Shown here piece after piece: positions 51,263-61,767 of a stretch of 64,000 nt of DNA. Each line of letters starts with the position of its first letter. Position 1 is the first letter of the stretch. The notes under the pieces are model-generated. The model ran no database searches, was not told the DNA's origin, and saw only the letters and a list, made by a program, of their open reading frames with translations. A program made the translations under genes and the position numbers. The stretch is from Sporosalibacterium faouarense (GTDB lineage: Bacteria > Bacillota > Clostridia > Tissierellales > VENL01): contig NZ_JAETGO010000025.1 of NCBI RefSeq assembly GCF_016765695.1, positions 1 through 64,000 on the forward strand. Reading direction: 5' to 3'.

Positions 51263-53719
51263 ATGGCAATGTTTGGAAGGTTTACTGAAAGGGCTCAAAA
51301 GGCTGTATTACTAGCTCAAGAATCAGCAAAAGAACTGAGCCATAACTATGTGGGTACTGAACATCTTCTTTTAGGATTGGTAAAAGAAGGAGAGGGTGTA
51401 GCAGCAAAAGCTATTGAAAAAATGGGAGTAAGTTTAGATAAAATAAAAGAAGAGATTATTGGAACTGTAGGAAAAGGAAATAAAGGAGAAGAAATATTAG
51501 GATTTACACCAAGAACAAAGAGGGTCTTTGAATTAAGTTTTATGGAAGCTAGAAGTTTAAATCATAATTATGTAGGAACTGAGCATATTCTTTTAGGTCT
51601 ATTAAAAGAATCAGAAGGGGTAGCCTCTGTCGTATTAAAGAGGTTAGGCTTAGATTTAGAGAAAACTAGGCAAGAAATTATAAAAATGCTTAATAACAAT
51701 TATAATGGTAAGCCAAGTGGCAATAGTGAATATGGAAAAAGAGGTGGAAAAACTCCTACATTAGATAAATATGGAAGAGATTTAACAAAACAGGCCGATG
51801 AAGGGAAAATCGACCCAGTTATAGGGAGACAAAAAGAGATACAAAGAGTAATTCAAGTTTTAAGTAGAAGGACTAAAAATAACCCTTGTTTAGTTGGTGA
51901 ACCAGGTGTAGGTAAAACTGCTATAGCAGAAGGATTAGCTCAACGAATCGCAGATGGAGAGGTTCCAGAATTATTGACAAATAAGAGGGTTATAACCCTT
52001 GATCTATCTTCTATGGTTGCAGGAGCTAAATATAGAGGAGAGTTTGAAGATCGATTAAAAAAGGTTATGGAAGAAATAAGACAATCCGGAGATGTAATTC
52101 TGTTTATTGATGAAATGCATACCATAATAGGGGCTGGAGCAGCAGAAGGAGCTATCGACGCTTCAAATATTTTAAAACCTGCTCTTGCTAGAGGAGAATT
52201 ACAGGCTATCGGTGCTACAACTATTGATGAATATAGAAAGCATATAGAAAAAGATGCTGCTTTAGAGAGAAGGTTTCAGCCTATAACAGTTGAAGAACCA
52301 ACAGCAGAAGATACTTTGAAAATTTTAGAAGGGTTAAGAGATAAATATGAGGCTCATCATAGGGTGAAAATTACTGATGAAGCTTTAAATGCTGCTACCG
52401 AGTTGTCAAAAAGATATATTACTGATAGATTCTTGCCAGATAAGGCAATAGATTTAATAGATGAAGCTGCTTCTAGGGTTAGGCTTCAAGTAATTACAGC
52501 TCCACCAGAATTAAAGGAATTAGAAGATAAACTGGAAGAGCTATCTCAGGAGAAAGAAGAGGCTATAAGTACTCAAGACTATGAAAAAGCAGCAAAGATT
52601 AGAGATAATGAAAAGAATATTAAAGAGGAATTAGATAATAAGAAAAATCAGTGGAAAAAGGAAAAGCAAATTAGCTCGAATGAAGTAGGATATGAAGAAA
52701 TAGCCCATGTAGTTTCAGAATGGACTGGAATTCCAGTTAAGAAAATGACTATGGAAGAATCAGAAAGATTATTAAATCTAGAGAAGATTCTCCATAAAAG
52801 AGTCATAGGACAAGAAGAAGCAGTTAAAGCTATCTCCAGTGCAGTAAGGAGAGCTAGAGTAGGCCTGAAAGATCCTAATAAGCCAATAGGAACTTTTATA
52901 TTTGTAGGTCCTACAGGAGTAGGTAAAACTTATCTAACAAAGGCTTTAGCAGAAGCTTTATTTGGTGATGAAGATGCTGTAATTAGATTAGATATGTCAG
53001 AATATATGGAGAAGCATTCAGTGTCTAAACTAGTGGGCTCGCCTCCAGGATATGTTGGATTTGATGAGGGAGGTCAACTAACTGAGAAGGTAAGAAGAAA
53101 GCCATATTCAGTTATATTATTTGATGAAATTGAAAAGGCTCATCCTGATGTATTTAATATATTATTACAGCTTCTTGATGATGGTAGATTAACTGATTCA
53201 AAGGGTAGAATTGTTGATTTTAAGAATACAGTAGTTATAATGACCTCAAATGTAGGAGCATCGAAAATAAAGAAACAAAAAACTTTAGGATTTGCATCTC
53301 CTTCAGAAGAAGAAAAGGAAAAGGCTGAATACGATAAAATGAAGGATATGATAAATGATGAACTAAGAAAGACATTCAGACCTGAATTTTTAAATAGAAT
53401 AGATGAAACTATAGTATTCCATCCTCTAAATGAAGAACACATTAAAGAAATAGTAAATCTAATGATTAAAAATTTAGAGGATAGATTAAAGAAAATGAAT
53501 ATCAATATCGAAGTAAGTGAAAAGGCTAAGGAATACATTGGAAAGGAAGGATTCGATCCAACTTTCGGTGCAAGACCTCTGGAAAGAGCTATAAGAAAAT
53601 TAGTTGAAGATAGATTATCTGAAGAAATGCTAAAAGGAAATATTGAGAAGAATGACACTGTTATAATTAATTATGAAGGAGAAAAGCTTGTATTTGAGAC
53701 TAAATTAGGAGTTTGCTAA
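51263..53719 (+). CDS. clpC: ATP-dependent Clp protease ATPase subunit ClpC
   Basis: An 818-residue AAA+ unfoldase delivering substrates to ClpP. In order: two N-terminal Clp repeats ([31 protein letters not shown]), AAA1 (Walker A GEPGVGKT, Walker B ILFIDE), a middle segment with UVR motif ([16 protein letters not shown]), AAA2 (Walker A GPTGVGKT, Walker [11 protein letters not shown]) and the C-terminal domain with [11 protein letters not shown]. The last gene of the CtsR operon; a terminator follows at 53743. Confidence 0.97.
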   Translation: MAMFGRFTERAQKAVLLAQESAKELSHNYVGTEHLLLGLVKEGEGVAAKAIEKMGVSLDKIKEEIIGTVGKGNKGEEILGFTPRTKRVFELSFMEARSLNHNYVGTEHILLGLLKESEGVASVVLKRLGLDLEKTRQEIIKMLNNNYNGKPSGNSEYGKRGGKTPTLDKYGRDLTKQADEGKIDPVIGRQKEIQRVIQVLSRRTKNNPCLVGEPGVGKTAIAEGLAQRIADGEVPELLTNKRVITLDLSSMVAGAKYRGEFEDRLKKVMEEIRQSGDVILFIDEMHTIIGAGAAEGAIDASNILKPALARGELQAIGATTIDEYRKHIEKDAALERRFQPITVEEPTAEDTLKILEGLRDKYEAHHRVKITDEALNAATELSKRYITDRFLPDKAIDLIDEAASRVRLQVITAPPELKELEDKLEELSQEKEEAISTQDYEKAAKIRDNEKNIKEELDNKKNQWKKEKQISSNEVGYEEIAHVVSEWTGIPVKKMTMEESERLLNLEKILHKRVIGQEEAVKAISSAVRRARVGLKDPNKPIGTFIFVGPTGVGKTYLTKALAEALFGDEDAVIRLDMSEYMEKHSVSKLVGSPPGYVGFDEGGQLTEKVRRKPYSVILFDEIEKAHPDVFNILLQLLDDGRLTDSKGRIVDFKNTVVIMTSNVGASKIKKQKTLGFASPSEEEKEKAEYDKMKDMINDELRKTFRPEFLNRIDETIVFHPLNEEHIKEIVNLMIKNLEDRLKKMNINIEVSEKAKEYIGKEGFDPTFGARPLERAIRKLVEDRLSEEMLKGNIEKNDTVIINYEGEKLVFETKLGVC

Positions 53720-53742
53720 GTAAAAAACATAGAAATGAACTG

Positions 53743-53779
53743 TAAGACAGCGCATTATTTTGGTGTGCTGTCTTTTTTA
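53743..53779 (+). terminator. Terminator of the ctsR-clpC operon
   Basis: AGACAGCGCA pairs with TGTGCTGTCT (one wobble), followed by TTTTTT. The following stretch to 54115 has no gene; a weak TTGTTT-N17-CATAAT at 53971-53999 may be the promoter of the next gene. Confidence 0.85.
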
Positions 53780-54115
53780 AGCAATAATTCCTATTTTTGA
53801 TTTTGTGCTTATTATATAAAGGAATTAATAGGAGAAAAAAGAAAAGTATATTTATGTAGCTTTATTAGATAGGAGTAATATTATTTCCATATGATGAAAT
53901 ATATTTCATGCAAACAATAATCTTGTGAATTAAAGGGGTATCTATTTAAAGGGTTTTAAATAAACTTTTATTGTTTAAAATATTAATAATTTTCATAATG
54001 GGGAGATTTCATATTAAAATTTTGTGAAAAAGTTTATACTTAATTTGTAAATATGTGATTTCTTTAAATGTATAATTTGATAAATATAAGCTAGAGGTTT
54101 ATAGGAGGGTTTTAG

Positions 54116-54562
54116 GTGACAAAAATTATTATAAGTAACATGGAATTTAATACTAAAGAGTTTTATCATGACTTAATAAGAAGTGAATATACAAACGAAA
54201 AATTAATAAGAATTAAATTTGAGATATCGGTTAAAGGTCGGGAAGATAATGAGAAACTGAAGGATATATTAGTAGAAGAGTGCTTTGATGTGAGTGTGCC
54301 TGAAGATGACATTCAATTTATAGGGAGAGAAGGGGAAATTAGTTATAATTACCTTGCGGATGATGTAAGTAAAGGGGATCCAGTAGAATTTATTTATGTA
54401 TTAGAACTGATTGAGTACGAAGAAGTGGAAGAAAATATAATGAATGATGAAAGTGAAGAATTAGGTTATCTAACAAAAATACATAAGAAATTATTAGCTA
54501 TTGAAAAATTATTAATAGATAAAGGTATAGCAACTAAAGAAGAAATTGATGAGATTTCATAG
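54116..54562 (+). CDS. Hypothetical protein, DUF3219-like N-terminal domain
   Basis: A 148-residue acidic protein. Residues about 1-100 (KLIRIKFEISVKGREDNEKLKDILVEECFDVSVPEDDIQF, then FIYVLELIEYEE) recall small proteins of the DUF3219 type; the remaining 45 residues form a predicted helical pair ending in IAIEKLL-like heptads. No enzyme motif seen. GTG start at 54116 after TAGGAGGG. It lies alone between clpC and radA. AT-rich sequences with weak similarity flank it on both sides. Confidence 0.65.
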   Translation: MTKIIISNMEFNTKEFYHDLIRSEYTNEKLIRIKFEISVKGREDNEKLKDILVEECFDVSVPEDDIQFIGREGEISYNYLADDVSKGDPVEFIYVLELIEYEEVEENIMNDESEELGYLTKIHKKLLAIEKLLIDKGIATKEEIDEIS

Positions 54563-54753
54563 AGTTTAATAAAATATTATAGTTGAAGAAATTACATATT
54601 AAAGTTCTTTGAAAAATATCTTTGATTGATAAATGTGCAATTTTTTCAAATGATTAATATAGTATAAATTATTGATATATTTCATTTTATACACTATAAT
54701 ATTTGGCATATTAGTAAATAATTAAAATGTACCTAATATTTAGGAGGTATTTT

Positions 54754-56118
54754 GTGGGTAAATTAAAGAGTAAATATGTATGTCAGGAATGTGGATATGA
54801 AACACCAAAATGGCTAGGAAAGTGTCCATCTTGTAATCAATGGAATACACTAGTAGAAGAGATATATGAAAAAAAATCTAAATCTGTTGTTTCGAGAGAG
54901 TTCACTGAGGGTTCAATACAAAAGCTAAAAGATATTCAAGTGGAGGATGAGGACAGAGAATCAACTAATATTGATGAATTAGATAGAGTTTTAGGGGGAG
55001 GAGTAGTAAAGGGGTCCCTAATTTTAGTTGGAGGAGATCCAGGGATAGGAAAGTCTACCTTGTTAATACAAACAGCCCATAATATAGCCAGTAGGGGATT
55101 AAAGGTATTATATATAACTGGAGAGGAATCAGCTAAGCAGGTGAAGTTACGTTCTGATAGGTTAAAGGTGAAGTCCGAGGATTTATATATATTAGCTGAA
55201 ACTAATATAGAAATTGGCAGAAGAACTGTCGAGGAATTAAATCCTGATGTATTGATAGTAGATTCAATACAAACTGTTTATAATCCTGAAATTACTTCAG
55301 CTCCTGGGAGCGTGAGTCAAGTAAGAGAAGTAACTGCTTTACTAATGAGATTATCTAAAACTAGAGAAATGGCTACATTTATTGTTGGACATGTAACTAA
55401 GCAAGGTTCAATTGCTGGACCTAGAGTTTTAGAACATATGGTAGATACTGTTCTATATTTTGAAGGAGAAAGGCATAATACCTATAGAGTATTAAGAGCA
55501 GTAAAAAATAGATTTGGTTCTACAAATGAAATTGGCATATTTGAGATGCGTGATGTTGGACTAGTTGAAGTTGAAAATCCATCCGAAATGCTATTATCGG
55601 GAAGACCGACATCTTCTTCAGGTAGTGTAGTAGTGCCAAGTATAGAGGGTACAAGGCCTATGCTTATAGAGATGCAGGCATTAATTAGTCAAACTGCATT
55701 TGGTATGCCTAGAAGAGTAGCAACAGGCATAGACTATAATAGAGTAGTTCTTATGATAGCTGTACTAGAGAAAAAAGCTGGACTTCAGCTCCAAAATAGT
55801 GATGCTTATATAAATATAATTGGAGGACTTCAAATTAAAGAACCTGCAGTTGACTTAGGAATTATATGTGCTATAGCATCTAGTTTCAAAGATAAGATAA
55901 TTGATTCTAAAACAGTTGTTATGGGGGAAGTTGGCCTAACTGGAGAGGTTAGAACTATAAATCTTATTGAGAATAGGATAAAGGAAGCCTCAAAATTAGG
56001 ATTTAGTACTGCAATTGTTCCGAAAGCTAACCTTAAAGGGTTGAATATTGAAGAAGAGATGGAAATAATAGGTGTGAATAGTGTGAGAGAGGCCCTAGAC
56101 ATCATCTTGGGAGGGTAA
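54754..56118 (+). CDS. radA: DNA repair protein RadA/Sms
   Basis: A 454-residue RecA-like helicase/branch-migration protein. It begins with a zinc finger (CQECGYETPKWLGKCPSC), then a RecA core with Walker A GGDPGIGKST and the RadA-specific KNRFGS motif, and ends in a Lon-like domain (GGLQIKEPAVDLGIICAI, GEVGLTGEVR). GTG 54754 after AGGAGGT is the likely start; the ATG at 54727 would lie upstream of that SD. It is 2 bp from disA, so the two are co-transcribed, the common clostridial order. Confidence 0.96.
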   Translation: MGKLKSKYVCQECGYETPKWLGKCPSCNQWNTLVEEIYEKKSKSVVSREFTEGSIQKLKDIQVEDEDRESTNIDELDRVLGGGVVKGSLILVGGDPGIGKSTLLIQTAHNIASRGLKVLYITGEESAKQVKLRSDRLKVKSEDLYILAETNIEIGRRTVEELNPDVLIVDSIQTVYNPEITSAPGSVSQVREVTALLMRLSKTREMATFIVGHVTKQGSIAGPRVLEHMVDTVLYFEGERHNTYRVLRAVKNRFGSTNEIGIFEMRDVGLVEVENPSEMLLSGRPTSSSGSVVVPSIEGTRPMLIEMQALISQTAFGMPRRVATGIDYNRVVLMIAVLEKKAGLQLQNSDAYINIIGGLQIKEPAVDLGIICAIASSFKDKIIDSKTVVMGEVGLTGEVRTINLIENRIKEASKLGFSTAIVPKANLKGLNIEEEMEIIGVNSVREALDIILGG

Positions 56119-56120
56119 TT

Positions 56121-57200
56121 ATGTTAGAAGAAAAGGTTGAAAATAGAAGAATATATAAATCCATTAAAATGTTATCTCCAGGAACTCCCTTGAGGGAAGC
56201 ATTAGATAATATTGTTAGAGCAAAAACTGGAGCATTGATTTTGATTGGAGACGATGATGAAATTCTAAGTATAGTAGATGGTGGTTTCAATATAAATAGC
56301 GATTTTACTCCAGCTCATTTGTATGAGTTGGCAAAAATGGATGGTGCTATTATTTTAAGTTCTGATTTGAAGAAAATACTATATGCAAATGCTCATTTAG
56401 TTCCTGATCCATTTATTTCTTCCAGAGAGACGGGAACTAGGCATAGGACTGCTGAACGTGTTGCTAAACAAACATCTAAACTAGTTATATCAATTTCTCA
56501 GAGAAGAAATGTGATAACCTTATATCAAGGTAATTATAAATATGTTATTAAAGACATGAGTGAAGTATTAAATAAAGCCAATCAAGCTATACAGACATTA
56601 GAAAAATATAAGGTTGTTCTAAATCAAGCAATGGCAAATCTCAGTGCTTTAGAGCTGGAAGATTTAGTTACAGTTTTTGATGTTGCTAAGGTTTTGCAAA
56701 GAACGGAAATGGTAATGAGAGTAGTTGCTGAAATGGAAAAGTATATTTTGGAACTAGGAAATGAAGGTAGGCTAATTAGTATGCAGTTGGAAGAATTAAC
56801 TGGAGATGTAGAGGAAGATGGAATAAATGTTATAAAAGATTATTGCTGTGAGGCTAGTAATAATAGCTTTGAAGATATACAAAAAGAAATTAAGAATCTT
56901 TCGTCTGAAGACTTACTTGATTTAATAAATATTTCTAGTACTCTTGGATATGATGAAGGTATTAATTCACTTGATATTAATGTTTCCTCAAAGGGTTATA
57001 GAGTGTTAAATAAAATACCTAGATTACCATCAAATGTTCTCGAGAATGTAATAGAAAAATTTGGTTCATTTCAAGGAATTTTGAAAGCGTCAATATCTCA
57101 ATTAGATTCTGTCGAAGGAATTGGAGAAATCAGGGCGAGAACTATCAAAGAGGGGCTTAGAAGGCTACAAGAACAATCATTATTAGATAGACATTTATAG
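56121..57200 (+). CDS. disA: DNA integrity scanning diadenylate cyclase DisA
   Basis: A 359-residue enzyme making c-di-AMP from two ATP and scanning DNA for branched structures. The DAC domain contains the catalytic KMDGAIILS and GTRHRTAERVA motifs; a long helical linker follows, and the C-terminal HhH domain is visible in VIEKFGSFQGIL and DSVEGIGEIRARTIKEGL. It follows radA directly; RadA and DisA are known partners in Bacillus. A terminator starts in its stop codon. Confidence 0.97.
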   Translation: MLEEKVENRRIYKSIKMLSPGTPLREALDNIVRAKTGALILIGDDDEILSIVDGGFNINSDFTPAHLYELAKMDGAIILSSDLKKILYANAHLVPDPFISSRETGTRHRTAERVAKQTSKLVISISQRRNVITLYQGNYKYVIKDMSEVLNKANQAIQTLEKYKVVLNQAMANLSALELEDLVTVFDVAKVLQRTEMVMRVVAEMEKYILELGNEGRLISMQLEELTGDVEEDGINVIKDYCCEASNNSFEDIQKEIKNLSSEDLLDLINISSTLGYDEGINSLDINVSSKGYRVLNKIPRLPSNVLENVIEKFGSFQGILKASISQLDSVEGIGEIRARTIKEGLRRLQEQSLLDRHL

Positions 57201-57225
57201 CGGCCAAAGGGCCGCTATTTATTTT
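57198..57225. terminator. Terminator between disA and the convergent gene
   Basis: ATAGCGGCC pairs with GGCCGCTAT around AAAG, followed by TTATTTTA. Confidence 0.85.
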
Positions 57226-57232
57226 AGTAGCA

Positions 57233-57628
57233 TTATAACAAGCTATATACTCCTAATGTGTCTAGCTCTTTGTATTCTTTAATTAAAATATCATATAGAT
57301 TTAAATCTAAGGCATTACAAAGGGAAGCTATATAAAATAAATGATCCCCGATTTCTTCTTCAATCTTTTCCTTACAAACATCACAGAGTTCGCCACTAAC
57401 ATGGCTTTTGAGAGAGTCTTTGACTTCTGCAAGGGTTTCTTTATTATACTCTTGCTTTTCAGAATTTATTGAAATACACCCACAAGAAGTTGAAGCTTTT
57501 ATTACTGCTCTATTAATACGAGCATTTGATTCACCTAGTTTAGTAATTACATCTAAAATACTTTTGTGTCTTATTAATACATCTGAAACTTTTTCCTGAA
57601 AATCATCACATAGTAAGTCCTTTAGCAT
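57233..57628 (-). CDS. Conserved hypothetical protein with Cys motifs (annotated DUF1573-like in relatives)
   Basis: A 131-residue soluble helical protein. Conserved-looking features are an N-terminal helix with SDVLIRHKSILDVITKLGESNAR, a STSCGCISI segment, a CxxC pair in CDVCKEKIEEEIGDHLFYIASLCNALDL and a final LGVYSLL. The GDHLFYIASLCN part loosely resembles MazG-like helices. Clostridial relatives lie near the disA/carD region; function unknown. Start ATG 57628 on the minus strand follows GAGGTG. Convergent with disA. Confidence 0.7.
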   Translation of the reverse strand: MLKDLLCDDFQEKVSDVLIRHKSILDVITKLGESNARINRAVIKASTSCGCISINSEKQEYNKETLAEVKDSLKSHVSGELCDVCKEKIEEEIGDHLFYIASLCNALDLNLYDILIKEYKELDTLGVYSLL

Positions 57629-57742
57629 CTAATCACCTCAGTTGTAGTTTGTTGTTATATTTTAATTATACTTTTTTAGACAAGTTATTGTCAATTGAAA
57701 TTTAAGTTGACAAGCTAATTTGTGTATGGTAGAATAAATAAT

Positions 57743-57771
57743 TTGACAAAATAACGAATATAGTGTATAAT
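57743..57771 (+). promoter_or_regulatory. Consensus SigA promoter of carD
   Basis: TTGACA (57743-57748), 17-bp spacer, TATAAT (57766-57771), both hexamers perfect. The strongest-looking promoter in the window. Confidence 0.92.
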
Positions 57772-57810
57772 TTACTTTAGTATACTATGTATAAAACGGG
57801 AGGGTTGCAT

Positions 57811-58287
57811 ATGTTTGATATAGGAGATAAAATAGTATACCCTATGCATGGAGCGGGAGTAATAGTTGCAATCGAAGAGAAAGAAATATTAGGGGATAAG
57901 AAAAAATATTATGTTATGAAAATGCCAATGGGCGATATGAAAGTAATGGTTCCCTGTGACAATATAGATGACATAGGTATAAGGGAAGTTATAAACAATC
58001 AAGAGGTAGAACAAGTACTTGCAGTTTTAGGAGATGATAAGACTAAAATGCCTCAGAATTGGAATAGACGTTATAGAGCTAACATGGATAAGATTAAGAG
58101 TGGCGATATTTATGAGATTGCCAATGTGGTTAGAAATCTTATGATAAGAGATAAAGAGAAGGGCTTATCAACAGGTGAAAGAAAAATGCTAAATAATGCT
58201 AAACAAATGTTAATAAGTGAAATTGTTTTGGCAAAAGATTTAGACCAACCTGAGGTTGAAAGATTAATCGATGAAGTGGTTAAGTAG
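57811..58287 (+). CDS. carD: CarD-family transcriptional regulator
   Basis: A 158-residue RNA-polymerase-binding regulator of rRNA and growth genes. The N-terminal Tudor-like RNAP-interaction domain reads GDKIVYPMHGAGVIVAIEEKEI...YVMKMPMGDMKVMVP, and the C-terminal helical DNA-binding domain includes NWNRRYRANMDKIKSGD and GERKMLNNAKQMLISE. The start is ATG 57811 after GGGAGGG, not the in-frame ATG at 57787, which lacks an SD. Monocistronic, with a perfect promoter and terminator. Confidence 0.95.
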   Translation: MFDIGDKIVYPMHGAGVIVAIEEKEILGDKKKYYVMKMPMGDMKVMVPCDNIDDIGIREVINNQEVEQVLAVLGDDKTKMPQNWNRRYRANMDKIKSGDIYEIANVVRNLMIRDKEKGLSTGERKMLNNAKQMLISEIVLAKDLDQPEVERLIDEVVK

Positions 58288-58314
58288 GCGTCTGTTTAGG
58301 CGCTTGTTTTTTTT
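58286..58314 (+). terminator. Terminator after carD
   Basis: AGGCGTC pairs with GGCGCTT (two wobbles) around TGTTTA, followed by eight T. Confidence 0.75.
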
Positions 58315-58435
58315 CATCTATTAAATATTTATAGTAAAAAAATACTACTTTTTTGGTTAAATATTGCAAAAAGTGGTAAATTAGTTATAGAATATTATTA
58401 TATTGGAAATAAATATACTAGGAGGTGATGTTCAA

Positions 58436-59533
58436 ATGCTAAATAAAGTTGCAAAGCTTTTTATAACCTTAATAGGTATGATGTTAGGTTATGGAGTAGT
58501 TGTTGTGAGTAAATCGTTTGGACTTTTAGATTTTGTTGAAGGAGCTACCCAAAATTTAATTATGTATATTGGTGTAAGCTTATTATTTGGAATCATATTC
58601 TTTATTTTTTCAACTAGACTTATCAAATTCGGTAAGAAAGGAGTAAGCAAGGTAGAAAGTGAGCTGCAGGAAATGCCTGCCTTTGATATTATATTAGGTG
58701 CTGTTGGGCTTATTTTTGGATTAGTAATTGCTTATTTACTAAGTAGACTATTCTTAGAAATACCTTTTGCAGGTGTGTTTATTTCTATACTATCTTACTT
58801 GTTATTAGGATATTTAGGAATAATAATACCAACAAAAAAGCGAGACGATTTTACTAATTTACTTGATATATTTAAAAGAGGAAGTAATAAAGATAAAGAC
58901 AAAACAAAAACTTCTTTTAAAGGGTGTCCAAAGGTTTTAGACACTAGTGTAATAATTGATGGAAGAATTGCAGATATTTGTAAAACAGGATTTGTTGAAG
59001 GACCTCTAGTTATTCCAGAATTCGTATTAGAAGAATTACAACATATTGCCGACTCCTCTGACTCTCTTAAGAGAAATAGAGGTAGAAGAGGATTGGATAT
59101 ATTAAACAAGATTCAAAAAGAGTTAGATATTGAAGTTATAATACATGAAAAGAATTTTGAAGATATAAGTGAAGTGGATAGTAAGCTCTTGAAACTTGCT
59201 CAATTTATTAAAGGGAAGGTTGTTACAAATGACTTTAACTTAAATAAAGTTGCCGAGTTTCACGGAGTGGCTGTATTGAATATAAATGAGTTGGCTAACG
59301 CAGTAAAGCCAGTTGTTTTACCAGGAGAGCAAATGAATGTCTTAGTTATCAAAGATGGTAAGGAATCAGGTCAAGGGGTTGCTTATCTTGATGATGGAAC
59401 AATGATTGTCGTAGATAGCGGGAAGAAATATATTGGTGAAAATATAGAAGTAATGGTGACAAGTGTACTACAAACTGCTGCGGGAAGAATGATATTTGCA
59501 AAACCAAAGTCAATGATTGATAAAGCGGTATAA
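58436..59533 (+). CDS. PIN/TRAM-domain membrane protein (YacL family)
   Basis: A 365-residue protein with four N-terminal membrane helices (about 5-27, 37-57, 80-105, 110-130), a cytoplasmic PIN nuclease-like domain starting KVLDTSVIIDGRIADI with acidic residues at VIDG, FVLEELQHIADSSD and VVTNDFNLNKVA, and a C-terminal TRAM RNA-binding domain (GEQMNVLVIKDGKESGQGVAYLDDGTMIVV). It resembles Bacillus YacL, which lies in the same cluster next to ispD. ATG 58436 follows GGAGGTGA. Exact role unknown; an RNA-directed nuclease is likely. Confidence 0.93.
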   Translation: MLNKVAKLFITLIGMMLGYGVVVVSKSFGLLDFVEGATQNLIMYIGVSLLFGIIFFIFSTRLIKFGKKGVSKVESELQEMPAFDIILGAVGLIFGLVIAYLLSRLFLEIPFAGVFISILSYLLLGYLGIIIPTKKRDDFTNLLDIFKRGSNKDKDKTKTSFKGCPKVLDTSVIIDGRIADICKTGFVEGPLVIPEFVLEELQHIADSSDSLKRNRGRRGLDILNKIQKELDIEVIIHEKNFEDISEVDSKLLKLAQFIKGKVVTNDFNLNKVAEFHGVAVLNINELANAVKPVVLPGEQMNVLVIKDGKESGQGVAYLDDGTMIVVDSGKKYIGENIEVMVTSVLQTAAGRMIFAKPKSMIDKAV

Positions 59534-59547
59534 TAACATACTTTTAT

Positions 59548-59585
59548 AAGAAATACTCGGTCGTTTGATCGAGTATTTCTTAATG
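59548..59585 (+). terminator. Terminator after the PIN/TRAM gene
   Basis: AAGAAATACTCG pairs perfectly with CGAGTATTTCTT. Confidence 0.8.
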
Positions 59586-59682
59586 TGCAATACTTGTGCT
59601 TTATACATTATAGGATTTGGGGAAATGTATTTTGTAATATTAAAAGACAAGTATTATGTTATAATTATTTTGAGGTGATAGA

Positions 59683-60396
59683 ATGGGTTTTAAAGACAAG
59701 TATATATCTGTAGTTATACCGGCTGCAGGCATGGGTAAAAGAATGAATAGTAATATAAATAAGCAGTTTATGCTTATTAATGATAAACCAGTTTTAGGGC
59801 ACACTATCGAGAAATTTTGTAAAGAAGATATAATTGATGATATTGTTGTTGTGGTTAGAGAAGATGAGATAGACTTATGTAAAGAAATGGTGATTGATAA
59901 ATATGATTTAAAAAAGGTAAGTAAGGTTATAGCTGGAGGTAAAGAAAGGCAAGATTCAGTATATAACGGAATAAGGTCTGTTAGTGAAAAAACAGATATT
60001 ATATTAATTCACGATGGAGCGAGACCATTTGTCAATAATAAGATTATATCATCTAGTATTAAAAATACTTTAGAATATAAAGCTTGTGTAGTTGGGGTTC
60101 CTGTTAAGGATACGATAAAGACTGTAGATATTAATAATAATGTTCTTAGTACACCTGATAGGGATAAACTTTGGGCTGTTCAAACGCCTCAGAGCTTTGA
60201 CTATAATTTATTAATAAAGGCTTATAATAAAGCTAAAGAAATTGGTTATAATGCAACTGACGATAGTATGCTTGTAGAAAAGCTAGGGCATAATGTAAAG
60301 ATGATAATGGGTAGCTATGACAACATTAAAATAACTACACCAGAGGATTTGCCTTTGGGAGAAATGATTCTGAGGAAACAATCTATAGGGGGTTAA
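59683..60396 (+). CDS. ispD: 2-C-methyl-D-erythritol 4-phosphate cytidylyltransferase
   Basis: A 237-residue nucleotidyltransferase of the MEP isoprenoid pathway, transferring CMP to methylerythritol phosphate. It has the N-terminal P-loop-like [19 protein letters not shown], the substrate segment [11 protein letters not shown] and the conserved GVPVKDTIK and [21 protein letters not shown] before ATG 59683. Followed 4 bp later by ispF, the usual pairing. Confidence 0.96.
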   Translation: MGFKDKYISVVIPAAGMGKRMNSNINKQFMLINDKPVLGHTIEKFCKEDIIDDIVVVVREDEIDLCKEMVIDKYDLKKVSKVIAGGKERQDSVYNGIRSVSEKTDIILIHDGARPFVNNKIISSSIKNTLEYKACVVGVPVKDTIKTVDINNNVLSTPDRDKLWAVQTPQSFDYNLLIKAYNKAKEIGYNATDDSMLVEKLGHNVKMIMGSYDNIKITTPEDLPLGEMILRKQSIGG

Positions 60397-60400
60397 AAAT

Positions 60401-60877
60401 ATGAAGGTAGGAATAGGCTATGATGTACATAAATTAGTTGAGAATAGAAAGTTAATATTAGGTGGAGTGGAAATAGAGCATTCACTAGGGCTTTTAGGAC
60501 ATTCCGATGCAGATGTACTAGTTCATGCGATAATGGACTGTATTTTAGGAGCATTAGCTTTAGGAGATATAGGGAAGCATTTTCCAGATACTGACGATGA
60601 ATATAAAAATATTTCTAGTATGAAACTTTTAGATACAGTTATAAAAACCATGAAGGATAAAAGTTATGAGTTAAATAATTTAGATTGTATAATCGTGGCA
60701 CAAAGACCTAAACTTGCTCCTCATATAGAAGATATGAGACTAAGTATTGCTAAAGCTTTTGAAACATCAATAGAAAATATAAATATAAAAGCTACTACCA
60801 CTGAAAAATTAGGGTTTGAGGGTAGAGAAGAAGGGATTTCTTCTCAAGCTATTTGTTCAATAATAAAGAAGCATTAA
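60401..60877 (+). CDS. ispF: 2-C-methyl-D-erythritol 2,4-cyclodiphosphate synthase
   Basis: A 158-residue trimeric enzyme two steps after IspD, closing the cyclodiphosphate ring. Metal ligands are visible in GIGYDVHKL (D8, H10) and [16 protein letters not shown] (His), followed by [11 protein letters not shown] and [16 protein letters not shown]. Length is standard. Start ATG 60401 after GGGGG. Last gene of the ispDF pair. Confidence 0.97.
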   Translation: MKVGIGYDVHKLVENRKLILGGVEIEHSLGLLGHSDADVLVHAIMDCILGALALGDIGKHFPDTDDEYKNISSMKLLDTVIKTMKDKSYELNNLDCIIVAQRPKLAPHIEDMRLSIAKAFETSIENINIKATTTEKLGFEGREEGISSQAICSIIKKH

Positions 60878-61041
60878 GTATATAGTTTTTTAATAACTGA
60901 TATATCGAGGTAAGTACATATTGTAGATTATATAAAAAAATCCTTTATCCGTAAGTTCTTTTACTACTGAGGATATTAAAGTCTAAATATGTTATTGTAT
61001 ATTTTTACTAAAAATTATAAAATATTGTAGGGGGTGAAAAT

Positions 61042-61767
61042 ATGATTCAAGTAAAGAATCTAAGTAAAAGCTTTAAAAAAGTAGATGCAGTTACAAATAT
61101 ATCTTTTGAAGTTAAGAAGGGTGTTGTATTTGGACTTCTAGGAGAAAATGGTGCAGGTAAAACTACTACTCTAAGAATGCTTGCCACTATGCTCAAACCT
61201 ACAAATGGTACTGCAATAGTTGACGGAATAGACTTACTACAGCACCCAGAAAAGGTTAGAGGTTTAATAGGAATATTGTTTGGAGGAGAAACAGGATTAT
61301 ATGATAGATTAACAGCTAGAGAGAACATTACATATTTTGGTTTATTAAATGGCATGGAAAAACTTGAAATTGAAAGAAGGATAGAAGAAATTTCAAATAT
61401 GCTAGATATGAATGAATATCTTGACAGAAGAGCTGGAAAATTCTCTAAAGGAATGAAGCAAAAGGTATCTATTGCGAGGAGTATCATTCATGACCCGGAT
61501 ATAATGCTGTTCGACGAGCCTACTTCTGGACTTGATGTTACATCTATAAGAGTTGTACATGAATTTATTAGAAGACTAAAGGAACAGGGTAAAACTATTG
61601 TTTTTTCTAGTCATTCAATGAATGAGGTTGAAAAGTTATGTGACGAGGTTGGAATTATACATAAAGGTGAAATCGTTGAAGTGGCTACTATTAAGGAATT
61701 AAGAGAAAAATATGAAGACATGGAGCTTGAAGATATCTTTGTGAAATTGGTAGGTGGTAAAAAATGA
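61042..61767 (+). CDS. ABC transporter ATP-binding protein, NatA-like
   Basis: A 241-residue ATPase with Walker A GENGAGKTT, signature FSKGMKQKV, Walker B IMLFDEPTSGLD and the switch His in VFSSHSMNEVE. It belongs to the ABC-2 exporter group; with the permease it resembles the Bacillus NatAB sodium exporter, though drug or lipid exporters look alike. GTG-free start: ATG 61042 after GGGGGTGA. Its last bases overlap the permease gene by 4 bp (ATGA). Confidence 0.92.
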   Translation: MIQVKNLSKSFKKVDAVTNISFEVKKGVVFGLLGENGAGKTTTLRMLATMLKPTNGTAIVDGIDLLQHPEKVRGLIGILFGGETGLYDRLTARENITYFGLLNGMEKLEIERRIEEISNMLDMNEYLDRRAGKFSKGMKQKVSIARSIIHDPDIMLFDEPTSGLDVTSIRVVHEFIRRLKEQGKTIVFSSHSMNEVEKLCDEVGIIHKGEIVEVATIKELREKYEDMELEDIFVKLVGGKK

